Below are positions 1 through 9,666 of a stretch of DNA of 64,000 nucleotides, one piece after another (the first letter of the stretch is position 1; the number at the start of each line of letters is the position of its first letter). Position numbers and translations under genes: made by a program. The notes below the pieces were generated by a model. The model was not told where the DNA came from and made no database searches. It worked only from the letters and a program-made list of their open reading frames with translations. The DNA is from Mycolicibacter senuensis (GTDB taxonomy: Bacteria; Actinomycetota; Actinomycetes; Mycobacteriales; Mycobacteriaceae), in NCBI RefSeq assembly GCF_002101885.1, contig NZ_LQPS01000014.1:16168-80167 (forward strand). The letters run 5' to 3'.

Positions 1-47
1 GGTATGTTTTAACGAGAAGGTAGTTACGCTGGCGATTTGCGCGGCCT

Positions 48-1748
48 TCAGCGGGCAGTGGCCCCGGACTGGCTGGCATCGTTCTCGATAGGCACCACGT
101 AGACCTTGATCCCGCGGGATTCGAGATCGTCGACGGTTCTAACCAAGGTCACTTGGCTGAAGCTGTACAAAGTGTCGGGGCCGAACTTCTCGCCGGCGTG
201 CCGGTCGATTGCAAATACGACCGCCGGAGGCTTCGGTTGACCGAGGTTCGGGTCGCCGCCTTTCGTTTCGACGAGCTCGCGGAACTTGGTTCGGGCTTCG
301 TTGTCGTACACCAGCGAGTGCGCGGAATTATGGCCCTGTGCGAACAAGTGACTTAGCGGAGCGGAAGCATCAGCCTTCTTGACATGCACCAAAGCTCCGT
401 TGGGAGCGAGGATGTCACAGGTCTCGAACCCCCGGCGATTCTGGGAGGTGGTGATAAGGTTCCGGTCCATCACCCAGCCGCCGACGTGTCTGGCTGCCTC
501 TTTGTTGTACCTCTCCTCGGGGATCTTCTTTCCGTCCTGATTGTTTCGCCAAGGCGGGAGTTCCAAATCCCACGAGATATCGAAGATTTCACGGACACGT
601 GCCTGAAGCTGCTCAGCGTAGTTCTCGTCCATCAGGTACCACGAGCCATCGTGAAGAAAGTACCGGCGGTTATTCAACGTCTCTTCGTAGGCCACCCATT
701 TGCGCAGTGGAATGGCCGAGCTGATTGCGGCTTGTCCATCGGGGTCGCTGAAGAGCTGGACCGTGGTTCTGCTCAGCGATCGCAAGACATCTCTGGAGTC
801 GATCGCCTGCCGGATCGTTTCGACCGACGGAACCCCATCCATCACCGCGCTGGCACCGCGCCCTTTGATGCTGAACGCAGCGGGGGTTCCGTTCTCGTTT
901 ATCCCCTCGTGGGGCCAAGCCACACCGATCTTGGAGCTAGCGGTGTCCAGAAGCGCCTCTTCCAGAAGCGCATCAAGCTTGAGGGCAGTTGGATTGTTCT
1001 TCTTGAGCGCTACGAGTTGCTCAAGGATCTGAAGTTCTTGTCGCGGTGACAGTTTCAGGGTCTTTTCGACCACCGAGAGGTCATCGAGGAAGCCCTGCAC
1101 ACTGTGCGCCAGCGGCAGATTCAGCGAGTCCGCACCGCGCACCTTGAACGGCCTGTCTACGGTCAGCCCGTCTATTTGGGCGGTTGCGACCACTCGCGTT
1201 ACTAGCTCACCAAAGTCACCCAGACCAAAGCCGCTCAGCTGCGACCCCGAGGGAATTGAGGAGCGATCTACCTTGGCGCGGCTGTCCATCGTCTTGCTGG
1301 TGAGCGAATTCAAGCTATCGGCGTGTGCGGTGCGAATCGCGATACGCTGCCCAAAGCCGGGATCGACATGCGCTTGATCCAAGAGGTGAAACCCCATCCC
1401 GTAGGCGATCGCCCACGCGGTAGTGTCCGCGTCGTCACCGCTGCCCTCGTCCTCCTTAGTGCCTGACCCTTCACTGTTGCCCTTGATGAGCAGGACTGCG
1501 GCGGCGTTTTGATTGGAGGCCAACAGTGACTGCCCGATGAGGGCGCCTAGGCGGTCAGCCCAGCGTGCCGGGTCGGTTTTCATATGCCCGTGCACCAATA
1601 ACGCCTCCCGATCACCTACCGAGCAGACAACAGTCGTGAATTTCTCGGTGTCGTTGAGGTACTTGTCTCGGATAGCGCGGCGCAACTTGATCACATCAGT
1701 GAGTCGGTACAGGGTGGTCGGAGTCGTTGATGCCTTCTTACGTGCCAC
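48..1748 (-). CDS. TIGR04141/DUF6119 family sporadically distributed protein
   Basis: A 566-residue protein of a family that occurs patchily in genomes, usually near restriction or defence genes; its activity is not established. The recognisable core is the stretch with 'TMDSRAKVDRSSIPSGSQLS' and 'FGLGDFGELVTRV' (about residues 152-187), typical of TIGR04141/DUF6119. A low-complexity acidic insert, 'EGSGTKEDEGSGDDAD', lies near residue 100. The start is GTG at 1748 with a weak purine-rich site. It is the last gene of the minus-strand accessory array, 56 bp after the XRE-ImmA gene, and may share its transcript. I assign the family from motif memory and claim no biochemical role. Confidence 0.7.
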   Translation of the reverse strand: MARKKASTTPTTLYRLTDVIKLRRAIRDKYLNDTEKFTTVVCSVGDREALLVHGHMKTDPARWADRLGALIGQSLLASNQNAAAVLLIKGNSEGSGTKEDEGSGDDADTTAWAIAYGMGFHLLDQAHVDPGFGQRIAIRTAHADSLNSLTSKTMDSRAKVDRSSIPSGSQLSGFGLGDFGELVTRVVATAQIDGLTVDRPFKVRGADSLNLPLAHSVQGFLDDLSVVEKTLKLSPRQELQILEQLVALKKNNPTALKLDALLEEALLDTASSKIGVAWPHEGINENGTPAAFSIKGRGASAVMDGVPSVETIRQAIDSRDVLRSLSRTTVQLFSDPDGQAAISSAIPLRKWVAYEETLNNRRYFLHDGSWYLMDENYAEQLQARVREIFDISWDLELPPWRNNQDGKKIPEERYNKEAARHVGGWVMDRNLITTSQNRRGFETCDILAPNGALVHVKKADASAPLSHLFAQGHNSAHSLVYDNEARTKFRELVETKGGDPNLGQPKPPAVVFAIDRHAGEKFGPDTLYSFSQVTLVRTVDDLESRGIKVYVVPIENDASQSGATAR

Positions 1749-1804
1749 GTCCGTTCCTATTCATTAGCTCGGATACGAAATCGCTTCCGGTGCAAGATAA
1801 TCAG

Positions 1805-2779
1805 TTATGCCAACCGAAGGCGGTTCCAGTTCAGAAGCTCTCGCAGGTGCTTGCCGTTCACGCCAAGGCTCTTAGCAACGACCGTCGGTCCGCCGTTGAC
1901 TTCGACTAGACGAGGGAAGAGAGATCCAACTACCGGCTGGAACTCTCCAGGCTCGTTCTTGCGCCAGCGCGACATCTGGATCTGTAACGCGCGGTAACGC
2001 GCATCGTCGATGTAATCGAGTTCATGTGCCCGATAGATAATCGCCGCGGCAGACATTCCCCAGGCGCCCTTTAGATGCACGAAGTCGGTAAGCTTGGGTT
2101 TGTCTATCATCGCGGCATCAAAGTCGTCCCGAGGAAACAGCAGGGCACCCGCGAACTGATTGGCCTCGCTTTCCACCGAATCGTGGCGTCGGTCGTGGAA
2201 TATCAAGTGAGCGCACTCATGCGCCAGGCTAAACCTGAATCGGTCACCAGAGACGCTCGGATCAAGTCCAATGACGGGCACATCATTCACCCATGCTGAA
2301 ATTCCGTCAAGCCCAGGGAGATTGACGATAGGGACCAGACACACCCCTGCGCGTTCCACGAGTGCCGTCAGGTTCCGGATCGGCCCCGAATCTTCCTGGC
2401 CGAGGACGCCCCTCAGTTCAAGAGCCAATTCCTCGATCTCATCAGATCCGATAGCTGGTGGTTGCCTTTGCAGGAGAAGGCTCGGCGCTTTCGCGGTGAC
2501 GTTGAGCAATTCTCCAAAGACCTCTCCGGCCAACCGGAGCAACTCCTTCGCTCGCTTCTTGGCGGAGACCGTCGTCGACGCTCGCGCCCTGTGGATGGGC
2601 TCGGACATGTCCGGCATGGACAACCGGTTGTTGCCGTAGCCGAGGATTTCAAGGTCGCCCTTAAACGATCGGCGGCCGCTTTCGATGGCCGATATCATAG
2701 GCACGGAGACGCCAAGGATGTCGGCAAGGTCACCTTGGTTTATACCCTCAATGTCACGAAAAGCACGTAGCCGGTTCAT
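1805..2779 (-). CDS. XRE-family HTH / ImmA-IrrE metallopeptidase protein
   Basis: A 324-residue two-domain regulator. Residues 1-35 form an XRE helix-turn-helix ('NQGDLADILGVSVPMISAIE'). The middle carries the zinc-protease motif HECAH (187-191) followed by the ESEANQFAGALLFP segment (about 203-216), the ImmA/IrrE signature. Family knowledge: such proteins bind DNA and are de-repressed by, or perform, cleavage of a partner, and control mobile elements and toxin-antitoxin loci. The ATG at 2779 overlaps the stop of the upstream 196-residue gene by 4 bp (ATGA), so the two are translationally coupled and probably functional partners. It could be an antitoxin-like component or the switch of the cargo region. 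Confidence 0.85.
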   Translation of the reverse strand: MNRLRAFRDIEGINQGDLADILGVSVPMISAIESGRRSFKGDLEILGYGNNRLSMPDMSEPIHRARASTTVSAKKRAKELLRLAGEVFGELLNVTAKAPSLLLQRQPPAIGSDEIEELALELRGVLGQEDSGPIRNLTALVERAGVCLVPIVNLPGLDGISAWVNDVPVIGLDPSVSGDRFRFSLAHECAHLIFHDRRHDSVESEANQFAGALLFPRDDFDAAMIDKPKLTDFVHLKGAWGMSAAAIIYRAHELDYIDDARYRALQIQMSRWRKNEPGEFQPVVGSLFPRLVEVNGGPTVVAKSLGVNGKHLRELLNWNRLRLA

Positions 2780-3366
2780 GATTCGCCAAAGTCATCAAAG
2801 TTGAGATCACCGAGTTGATCGAAGGCTTCAGGCTCTCCCTGATCGAACGTGATGCCTCCACCGCCTCCCTCGGGCGGCGTAGCCGCCTCGAAGGGCCAGA
2901 ATCCAAGGAAGTCAAGCGCACGAGCCGGAATCAAACGACTGCGGTTCGGCATCTTCTTGGTGGGGCACGTCCACAGGCCCATGCCAGCGCGTGCAAAGTT
3001 GTAGGCGAGCAAGCTGGGCAGTTCGGTCGCTACCTGACGCCGCACCGAGAACAGCTCAAGCTGTCCTTGATGCGTCATGGATTCTTCGATGCCGATCGCC
3101 GACTTGCTGCGAATAAGCCAGGACCACTGTTTTGACTCAGCTGTCACCTGGACGCGGCCGAACTCTACGTACTCAGGATGCAGCTTGTACTGGGAGGACT
3201 GCGTCACCTGAGCCTGCACGATCGAGCGGAAGTAGTGAGCCTTATGTAGCTGTGTCGGCGGTGCGCCCCACTCATTAGTGAAACCGCGCGCGTCTGCTGC
3301 GGTCGCGAGGTACGCCGTTAGCATCATCTGCGCGAACGCATCTACGTCGTTTCGGTCGATCTCCAC
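2776..3366 (-). CDS. Hypothetical protein coupled to the XRE-ImmA gene
   Basis: A 196-residue protein I do not recognise. It starts at GTG 3366 and overlaps the next gene by 4 bp. It looks cytoplasmic, with no membrane segment. The N-terminal part is helical and aromatic-rich; the C-terminal 45 residues contain a glycine run (PPEGGGGGI) and a very acidic tail ending DLNFDDFGES. XRE-ImmA proteins are often encoded beside a small partner that is the toxin or the protease substrate, and this gene occupies that position. An acidic, disordered tail would suit a protein that is degraded or that mimics DNA, but that is speculation. Confidence 0.6.
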   Translation of the reverse strand: MEIDRNDVDAFAQMMLTAYLATAADARGFTNEWGAPPTQLHKAHYFRSIVQAQVTQSSQYKLHPEYVEFGRVQVTAESKQWSWLIRSKSAIGIEESMTHQGQLELFSVRRQVATELPSLLAYNFARAGMGLWTCPTKKMPNRSRLIPARALDFLGFWPFEAATPPEGGGGGITFDQGEPEAFDQLGDLNFDDFGES

Positions 3367-3390
3367 AAGTCGGAATACTACATCATCGGT

Positions 3391-3400
3391 AGAATTTATA
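3391..3400 (-). promoter_or_regulatory. Candidate -10 box for the 196-residue/XRE-ImmA pair
   Basis: On the minus strand TATAAATTCT lies 25 bp before the GTG at 3366, in a locally AT-rich patch of otherwise GC-rich DNA. The 150-bp gap 3367-3517 separates this pair from the methyltransferase gene, so an independent promoter is plausible. No strong -35 box or operator was identified, and nothing else is seen in the gap. Confidence 0.35.
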
Positions 3401-3517
3401 CACGAAATGTTGCACGAAGATCCGCCGGCGTGTCGGGTCCGCCTGATGCATCGTTGTCGGCTGGCATCACGGCGACAGCACCACAGGTTGGCGTGTCACT
3501 AGCCACGGCGCCTTCGC

Positions 3518-6292
3518 TCACTTGTCGCCCGCCAGTGGAAGTGGCGGCGCGGACAGTTCCGAGTACCGCTCGAAGAGGATCTCCTGCCGCTGCCGAAAGG
3601 TAGGTTCTCCAGGACAGCGGAACGCGGCATCGACCAGTTTGTCGAGTTTCAAATGGGCGCTCAGTAGCTCGTCAGGCATGGTGACAGGATCGTAGAGTGA
3701 CGCAAGTGTTCTGTCTGGGAAGCGGTTCCGTGCAGCCAGGATCTCAAGCCCAGCAGTGACAATGGTCTTCCTAGACTCATCGTCAACTTCGGGTAACGGC
3801 AGGGTGTTCCACACGATGGTGTTGGTGAAGCTCGGATCCGACTTCATCCTGCCACCGACCGTTCTCTGCCATGTCATAAACATGGACGAGGAGATCATCG
3901 CGAATAGGTAACCGTCCGGATCCGGAGACGTGAACAGTTTGATCGAGGCGATGACTTCTGCCGGTAGGCGTGCGACGGTGGCAAACTGCCGACTGTCGGT
4001 GAACGTTTGTGGAATGCCCAGGTAGTCCGCCTTGGGCTGACGGATCTCCCCGAACAAGTGTGGAGTTGACGCGATCCGCCTTGTGGCCGCTTTCGTGCTC
4101 GCCTCACGCTTGGCCCTGACCGCTCCGAGTCGTTCCGAAATCAGAGTGCTCGTCACAAGTTCTTCGAGCTGAGCGTCTACGAACCACAGGCACCACCGGT
4201 CATCACCGTTGATCAGTTCCTCGCCGCCTCGGTATGGTCGAAGATATTTTGCGGCGACAGGGTCCGCAGCCACCTCGTCATAATCCTCGGGTTCGACCGT
4301 GAGATAGCCCCAATCGACCGCCTTCGAGCCAGCGTCCACCTCGGGGAGGCCTGGCGACAACGGCCGCATCCGCTTGGCCACCAGAACATTTGGAGCATCT
4401 ATCAGGTACGCGTTAAGTTCCTTCACCCGCGTGACAGTGGGCCCTGCGCCCCCGTTCGGGGGGTCGATAAGAATCGCTTCACCGGGTGATCGTGTAAACC
4501 CGACGATCACACAATGAACTGCGGCTCCGCCAGAAGCCTCAGAGGTCCATGGGAAGGTTCTGTACGCGAACTTGATCCTCCATCCCGCCGCGAAGATGTG
4601 GCCCCAAAGGCTCGGAACTGCTTGGCCCTGCGAGATCGAGTTCGTCGATACGAAAGCCCACAGTCCTGCAGTTTCCCCGAAGTACTCAATGGCCTGCCGG
4701 TACCACCCCGCAACGTAGTCCAGGAACCCGTCGTACTCACTACCCCAGACCATCCGAAGATCAGCAGTCTCTTCTGCGCTACGTTCCTTCGGTCCGTGGA
4801 ATGGTGGATTGCCTGCGACGATTACTGATTCCGACACCGGACAGTGCTCCTGCCACGACAGCTGGAGTGCATTCCCGACCGCTATCTTCGCTTGGGTTTG
4901 AATCGGCAGTCGTTGTGGCGCCTCGCCGAAACGTTCCTTAAGCTTGAGGTCGCACTGTCGGTCCACCAGGAACATAGCTGTTTCCGCGATTCGTGCCGGC
5001 CATTCGTCGATCTCGATGCCGTAGAAGTGATCGAGCGTCACCTTGAGTGCGAGGGTTGGGTCGAAGGCGAGTTGGGCGGCGCCGGCCAGTTCCTGCAGGC
5101 GCTCCATGATGCGCAGCTCTAGGTCGCGCAATTCGCGGAAGGCCACGATGATGAAATTCCCGCAACCACACGCTGGGTCCATGTACCTGATGTCCCCAAG
5201 ACGCTTCCAAAGCCGGGTCAGCACCCCCTTCTCGTCTTTCATCGTTCGGGCCCGGTCGAACTCTGCGCGAAGTTCATCGAGGAACAGCGGGTTGAGGGTC
5301 TTGAGGATGTTCTCTTCGGAGGTATAGTGCTCGCCCAGTTCGCGCCGCGTCTGCGCGTCGCGCACGGACTGGAACATCGACCCGAAGATCGCTGGGCTGA
5401 TTGTGGACCAATCGACCACGCAGGCGTCGAGCACCGCTTCGCGGAAATCCTTGCTAAGCACCGGCAGCGTGATCTTCTCTTGGAAGAGTCCGCCGTTGAT
5501 GTAGGGCAGAACAGCATTGATTCCGTTCGCCGCGGCGCCACCGGGCTTATCAAGGGCTTCGAACAGGTCGGTGAGCTGCTCTCCGAGAGTAGAAGCGTCT
5601 GCAGGTGTCTGCACATGTATGAACTCGAGGAAGGCATCGGCTACTGGCACGCCATGTGGGTCCTCCCACATTTCGGTGTCGTCGCCGAACATCAGGAACA
5701 AGATGCGTGCAAGGATGATAGAGATTTCGTGGTCGCGTTTCCTAGCGTCATATGACGGCGAATAGGCCGCTTCGAGCGCAGAGTACATGCGTGCCATTAG
5801 TTTTGAGGCTCGTTTGCTTTCGTTGCGTGCCTCTACGTCGAATGCTTCACGGACCTTTGTGAGCACGGCGTTGGCATCGAGCGCGATGTCGATCGGCAGG
5901 CGAATGACATCGAGCCGGGCAGCGAAGTTCGGATTGGCCCGACCCTTGCGGTGTCGGTGGCTCGTCAGCCTGGTCGATGTCGAGTTGTCCTTGATGCGGC
6001 GCGCCGGCCAGCGCCAGACTTGCTCCTCATCGTTGTGGAAGATGACCAGTCGGTCAGTGGTGGTCTTGGCGATCAGCCGATCAAGTTCGGCTTCGATCTT
6101 CGACCCGGGCTTCTCATCGCAGACCCAGACACGAAGGCCCTTATAGGATGAGACATTCGTGGCTGTGTAGGTCTGCCCATCATCGGCGGTATAGCTGATC
6201 GGTTCGGAATCTGGTGCACTCCAGTTAAGCTCGTGCAGAAAGAGTTCTTGGAAGAGGTGCTCCTCGACGAGGCTCAATGGGGTATCAGTCAT
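3518..6292 (-). CDS. Large N6-adenine DNA methyltransferase (MmeI/DrmMI-like class I SAM-dependent)
   Basis: A 924-residue methyltransferase that should transfer a methyl group from SAM to adenine in DNA. SAM-binding motif I is DPACGCGNF (372-380) and catalytic motif IV is NPPF (495-498). The region between about 160 and 370 is the helical spacer typical of MmeI/type IIG-like enzymes ('ELGEHYTSEENILKTLNP' around 318-335). The C-terminal 400 residues are the expected target-recognition part. Residues 40-110 ('VWVCDEKPGSKIEAELDRL') could be a diverged nuclease or accessory domain, but I do not see a clear PD-(D/E)XK site. Its ATG overlaps the helicase stop by 4 bp, so the two are coupled. It could be a stand-alone type IIG enzyme or the modification arm of a DISARM-like system; the helicase coupling favours the latter. 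Confidence 0.85.
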   Translation of the reverse strand: MTDTPLSLVEEHLFQELFLHELNWSAPDSEPISYTADDGQTYTATNVSSYKGLRVWVCDEKPGSKIEAELDRLIAKTTTDRLVIFHNDEEQVWRWPARRIKDNSTSTRLTSHRHRKGRANPNFAARLDVIRLPIDIALDANAVLTKVREAFDVEARNESKRASKLMARMYSALEAAYSPSYDARKRDHEISIILARILFLMFGDDTEMWEDPHGVPVADAFLEFIHVQTPADASTLGEQLTDLFEALDKPGGAAANGINAVLPYINGGLFQEKITLPVLSKDFREAVLDACVVDWSTISPAIFGSMFQSVRDAQTRRELGEHYTSEENILKTLNPLFLDELRAEFDRARTMKDEKGVLTRLWKRLGDIRYMDPACGCGNFIIVAFRELRDLELRIMERLQELAGAAQLAFDPTLALKVTLDHFYGIEIDEWPARIAETAMFLVDRQCDLKLKERFGEAPQRLPIQTQAKIAVGNALQLSWQEHCPVSESVIVAGNPPFHGPKERSAEETADLRMVWGSEYDGFLDYVAGWYRQAIEYFGETAGLWAFVSTNSISQGQAVPSLWGHIFAAGWRIKFAYRTFPWTSEASGGAAVHCVIVGFTRSPGEAILIDPPNGGAGPTVTRVKELNAYLIDAPNVLVAKRMRPLSPGLPEVDAGSKAVDWGYLTVEPEDYDEVAADPVAAKYLRPYRGGEELINGDDRWCLWFVDAQLEELVTSTLISERLGAVRAKREASTKAATRRIASTPHLFGEIRQPKADYLGIPQTFTDSRQFATVARLPAEVIASIKLFTSPDPDGYLFAMISSSMFMTWQRTVGGRMKSDPSFTNTIVWNTLPLPEVDDESRKTIVTAGLEILAARNRFPDRTLASLYDPVTMPDELLSAHLKLDKLVDAAFRCPGEPTFRQRQEILFERYSELSAPPLPLAGDK

Positions 6293-9200
6293 GCTTCACG
6301 TACTCCGATCGAGCAGACGAGTTTGACGTTGTCGGTCTCCGATGACTTGATGACCAGGCGGTCTTCCTCATGGAGCTGGTTGAGAAGGTCGGCAATGTCA
6401 TCGACGCTGTAGCGGTTCCGACGCGCCTGACTGAGCCGCATTGTCGCGTGCTCGGTGAGGGGCTGTGCGTGCAGTGCGTTGAGTGCGTCAGTCGCCTTCT
6501 GGGCGAACAATGTTCCAGCGAGACGCTCCCACACCCACTTTCGGATCCCTTTGAGGTTTCCGGCTGCAATTGCCTCGATGGTGAGTGGTCCGTGGATGAG
6601 CGCCGTTTGCCGATCAAAGTGATCGGGCCTCAGTTCTGCTGTGGGGGTGTCGATTTGTGCGCGGAAGGTGCGCATCGCTTCGAGCGGAGTGAGCAGTCTC
6701 TCGACGGTTGAGCCGTCGGGGTCTGTGGTAGATGTCGCGAACGCGTCGACGCCGGACTCGGTGCTGACGAAGCAAGTGACGTTTCCAGCATTCTCGTCGA
6801 TGTACTGTTCGCGGGTGCTGTGGACCATGTCCTGCATGCCGAGCACCCTCTTTGCGGTCTGCGGGTGTTTGGTCTGGGCGTTCGACCAGACAACCCACGC
6901 CTCGCTCACGGCATCGGCCTCGCTGTCAGCGTCGTCCGCGTCATCGCTGACCTTGCCTTTGTAGAAGTCATCGAGAATCTTGATTTCGGCGTCACCGCCG
7001 AAGAACTGTTCATCGGAACCGAAAGCTTCAGCCGCAGCGCCAAGGCGTGCACGGATGCGCTGTCGAAGGTTGATCTGGGCTTCAACATTCTCGTGGCTGA
7101 TGAGGTAGACGAAGACCTCGTCTGACTTCTGGCCGACACGGTCGACGCGACCGGCACGCTGGATGATGCGGATAATCGCCCAGGGCAGGTCGTAGTTGAC
7201 GACGATGTGGGAGTCCTGCAGATTCTGGCCTTCGGAGAGCACGTCGGTCGCGACGAGCACGTCGATGCCGTCCGCCGGGACTTCTTCAGTGGGCTCCTCC
7301 TGCCCCGGGATCTGGTTGGAGTGTGGTGCGAATCGGCGAGCTATAGCAGCCGGATCGTCGGTGTTGCCTGAGACGACGGCGACTTTGTCAACACCGGCTC
7401 CCTGAAGTGCTTGGGCGACGTATTCAGCGGTGTCGGCGTATTCAGTGAAGACCAGGACCTTCTCGCCGGGATGGTCGTCGCGGAGCAGGTCGACCAGTGC
7501 GTTGATCTTCGAGTCGCGGGTCGAATCCCAGCTGCCAAACCGGTCGAGCATGCTCGTGAGCGTCTGGTTGTCGCGTTCGAGGTCCTTACGCAACGTTGTT
7601 TTGAAGACTGTGGAGTTGACCCACTTCGTCTTTGCCGGGAGGTTTTTGCGGAGCTCCTCATAGCGGCTGGCGAGCGAGCCGTGTGTTGTCGGGTCGTCCT
7701 CAACATCTTCGTCGCTGACGGCGAACTGCTTGTCTGTGAACGACCCAACAGGGATGGGCAGATTGTTCTGGATCGCATGCAGGAACAGCTCATTGCGAGC
7801 GCGTTGACGCTGCAGCGACACGATGAATGAGTGCCCGGATGAGGACAACCGTTTGAACAGTCCGGTACGGACAAAGCCACTGACGTTCCCTCGCCCGGAG
7901 CGGATGTCGTCGAGGATTTTCGTGTCGGACTCGGTGTGTGCTGCGCGCGGGTTGTCGTAGTCGGCTAGCCGATAGCGCGGCAGTGCGAGAGAGCCCACGG
8001 CGTTGAGCGTGTCGTTATCTTCCATGAGTTTCGCGGGATCGTCGTCGGCGAAGTCGTGGCTGAGGGGACGGGCGATTCGGGTTGGGAAGCGGAACTTCTC
8101 TCCGCTCGCGAACTGTAGGTACGGCCGCTGCTCGATGGTGCCGTCGGGCAACGTCACCGGTTCGGTCTTTGCCGTTCGTTTGATGAAACTTCGGGTTCGC
8201 CTCACGAGGTGATCGCTCATGAGCCGGCGCCAATCCTCGGCGTGGTCGGACCGCCGGAAGGCGGCGAGTGTGTTGATCTTTCCGTCGACTTTGTCGCGAA
8301 GTCCGGGTTCTGCGGCTAGTGCTGCGGTGGGGACGATACCGAGGTCCTCGTCGTCGTCGATGTACAGCGCGATCTGGCTGGCGACGTCTTGGAATGCGAG
8401 GTTGTACGGGGTTGCGGTAAGGAGCAACACTTTGGAGGTATTGCGGCGGATGTACTCGTGGATCGCTTCGTAGGCGATGGTGCTGCTGTTGCGTAGGTTG
8501 TGCGACTCGTCGCAGATAACCAGGTTGAATCGTTTGAGCTCTGGGAGCACCCTGTCGGCCATCGAGTACGGGACAACGCGCCCGTTGATTTCGTATTCGT
8601 CGAGGTGCTTGGTCCACATGAGTTCTAGGTTCTTCGGACACAGCACCAACGTCGAATAGTCCTCGGCGGACTGGAGCATTAGAGCCGTCGCGATGGCGGT
8701 CAGGGTCTTGCCGAGCCCAACGACGTCGCCAAGCATGGTTCCGCCTCGGCGAACAATGCGGCGGGCGAGGGTGCGGACTGCGCTCTCTTGATAGTCGAGC
8801 AGCAAGTTCTGCATCGATGCCGGCAGGACGTAGCCGAGTCCGTCTCGGGCGTCTTGGGACAGCGCGTGGCAAACCTTGAGGTAGACCTCGAATGGGGTGG
8901 GTTGCTGGCTCGCAGCCCAGGATTCGGAGATCAGTTGGATGATCTCGGCGGTGATGGGCAGAGAAAACCGGTCGGTCCACCGTGCTTCGAACCATTCGGC
9001 GATTTTGTAGTTTGCGTCGGAGTCTTGGACGTCGATGTTCAGCTCAAGGTTGGTCGTCAAACCGGCATGAGTGAGGTTCGACGACCCGACGTACGCCCAG
9101 CGAGAGCCATGCTTCTTCCCCGGCGCATGGAACAGGTACGTCTTTCCGTGTAGCGGCTTCTCGGTGAACACCTTCATCTCGACGCTGCCGTCTTCGAGTT

Positions 9201-9591
9201 GTCGCTTCAGCGTCCGAAGGGTCTGCTGCCCTTCGACGGTGGCCAGTCCTCTCATGAGCTGGTTTCGCAGGTGTTTGACGAGCTGGTCCCGGCGGGCCAG
9301 GGCCTTCTCCCGGTCGTGAACATCGGACCCGTAGCCCGGTGGTTGAACCTCTCGCTGAAGGGCGTCGAGAATCTCCTGCGAGTCGGCTGGCGCGACCATT
9401 CCGATAAGGACCCGGGCAACCGGATCTACGCCTGTTCGAGGTTTCGTGTCGACGATGTCGGCCATGCTCGACCAGCCACGAAGGTCGAGATACCCCGTGG
9501 CAACGTCGACGGTGTCGAATTCCTTGAGAGAGACACGTAGTGCGTCCTTCAAGCGGGTGTCGTCGCTGAGATTGTCGAAGAGGTTCGGCAC
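6289..9591 (-). CDS. PLD-nuclease/SNF2-type helicase fusion protein
   Basis: An 1100-residue protein joining two modules. Residues 20-210 are phospholipase-D-like, with one HxK half-site (HGK 148-150) followed by GSSN (169-172), a motif found in PLD nucleases. Residues 260-850 are an SF2/SNF2 translocase: GDVVGLGKT (288-296), DESHN (361-365), TATP (392-395), and a C-terminal lobe ending 'IIRIIQRAGRVDRVGQ'. Family knowledge: such proteins act in anti-phage systems, where the translocase scans DNA and the PLD domain cuts. It is the first cargo gene after the recombinases (75-bp gap after tnpC) and overlaps the methyltransferase by 4 bp. The combination resembles DISARM DrmC+DrmD fused into one chain, an inference from domain content only. 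Confidence 0.88.
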   Translation of the reverse strand: MPNLFDNLSDDTRLKDALRVSLKEFDTVDVATGYLDLRGWSSMADIVDTKPRTGVDPVARVLIGMVAPADSQEILDALQREVQPPGYGSDVHDREKALARRDQLVKHLRNQLMRGLATVEGQQTLRTLKRQLEDGSVEMKVFTEKPLHGKTYLFHAPGKKHGSRWAYVGSSNLTHAGLTTNLELNIDVQDSDANYKIAEWFEARWTDRFSLPITAEIIQLISESWAASQQPTPFEVYLKVCHALSQDARDGLGYVLPASMQNLLLDYQESAVRTLARRIVRRGGTMLGDVVGLGKTLTAIATALMLQSAEDYSTLVLCPKNLELMWTKHLDEYEINGRVVPYSMADRVLPELKRFNLVICDESHNLRNSSTIAYEAIHEYIRRNTSKVLLLTATPYNLAFQDVASQIALYIDDDEDLGIVPTAALAAEPGLRDKVDGKINTLAAFRRSDHAEDWRRLMSDHLVRRTRSFIKRTAKTEPVTLPDGTIEQRPYLQFASGEKFRFPTRIARPLSHDFADDDPAKLMEDNDTLNAVGSLALPRYRLADYDNPRAAHTESDTKILDDIRSGRGNVSGFVRTGLFKRLSSSGHSFIVSLQRQRARNELFLHAIQNNLPIPVGSFTDKQFAVSDEDVEDDPTTHGSLASRYEELRKNLPAKTKWVNSTVFKTTLRKDLERDNQTLTSMLDRFGSWDSTRDSKINALVDLLRDDHPGEKVLVFTEYADTAEYVAQALQGAGVDKVAVVSGNTDDPAAIARRFAPHSNQIPGQEEPTEEVPADGIDVLVATDVLSEGQNLQDSHIVVNYDLPWAIIRIIQRAGRVDRVGQKSDEVFVYLISHENVEAQINLRQRIRARLGAAAEAFGSDEQFFGGDAEIKILDDFYKGKVSDDADDADSEADAVSEAWVVWSNAQTKHPQTAKRVLGMQDMVHSTREQYIDENAGNVTCFVSTESGVDAFATSTTDPDGSTVERLLTPLEAMRTFRAQIDTPTAELRPDHFDRQTALIHGPLTIEAIAAGNLKGIRKWVWERLAGTLFAQKATDALNALHAQPLTEHATMRLSQARRNRYSVDDIADLLNQLHEEDRLVIKSSETDNVKLVCSIGVREA

Positions 9592-9666
9592 TGGCGGTTA
9601 TGTCCTCGAAGTGTGGGCGATCTGGATAAACAATTCCTCGGCAACCTTGCCAGAGGCTGCTGTGGG

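Noticed and set aside
9592..9666. The 75-bp gap between tnpC and the helicase as the left end of the Tn554-like element
   Set aside because: If the element ended here the missing hsdM 3' half should follow; instead the helicase gene follows directly.
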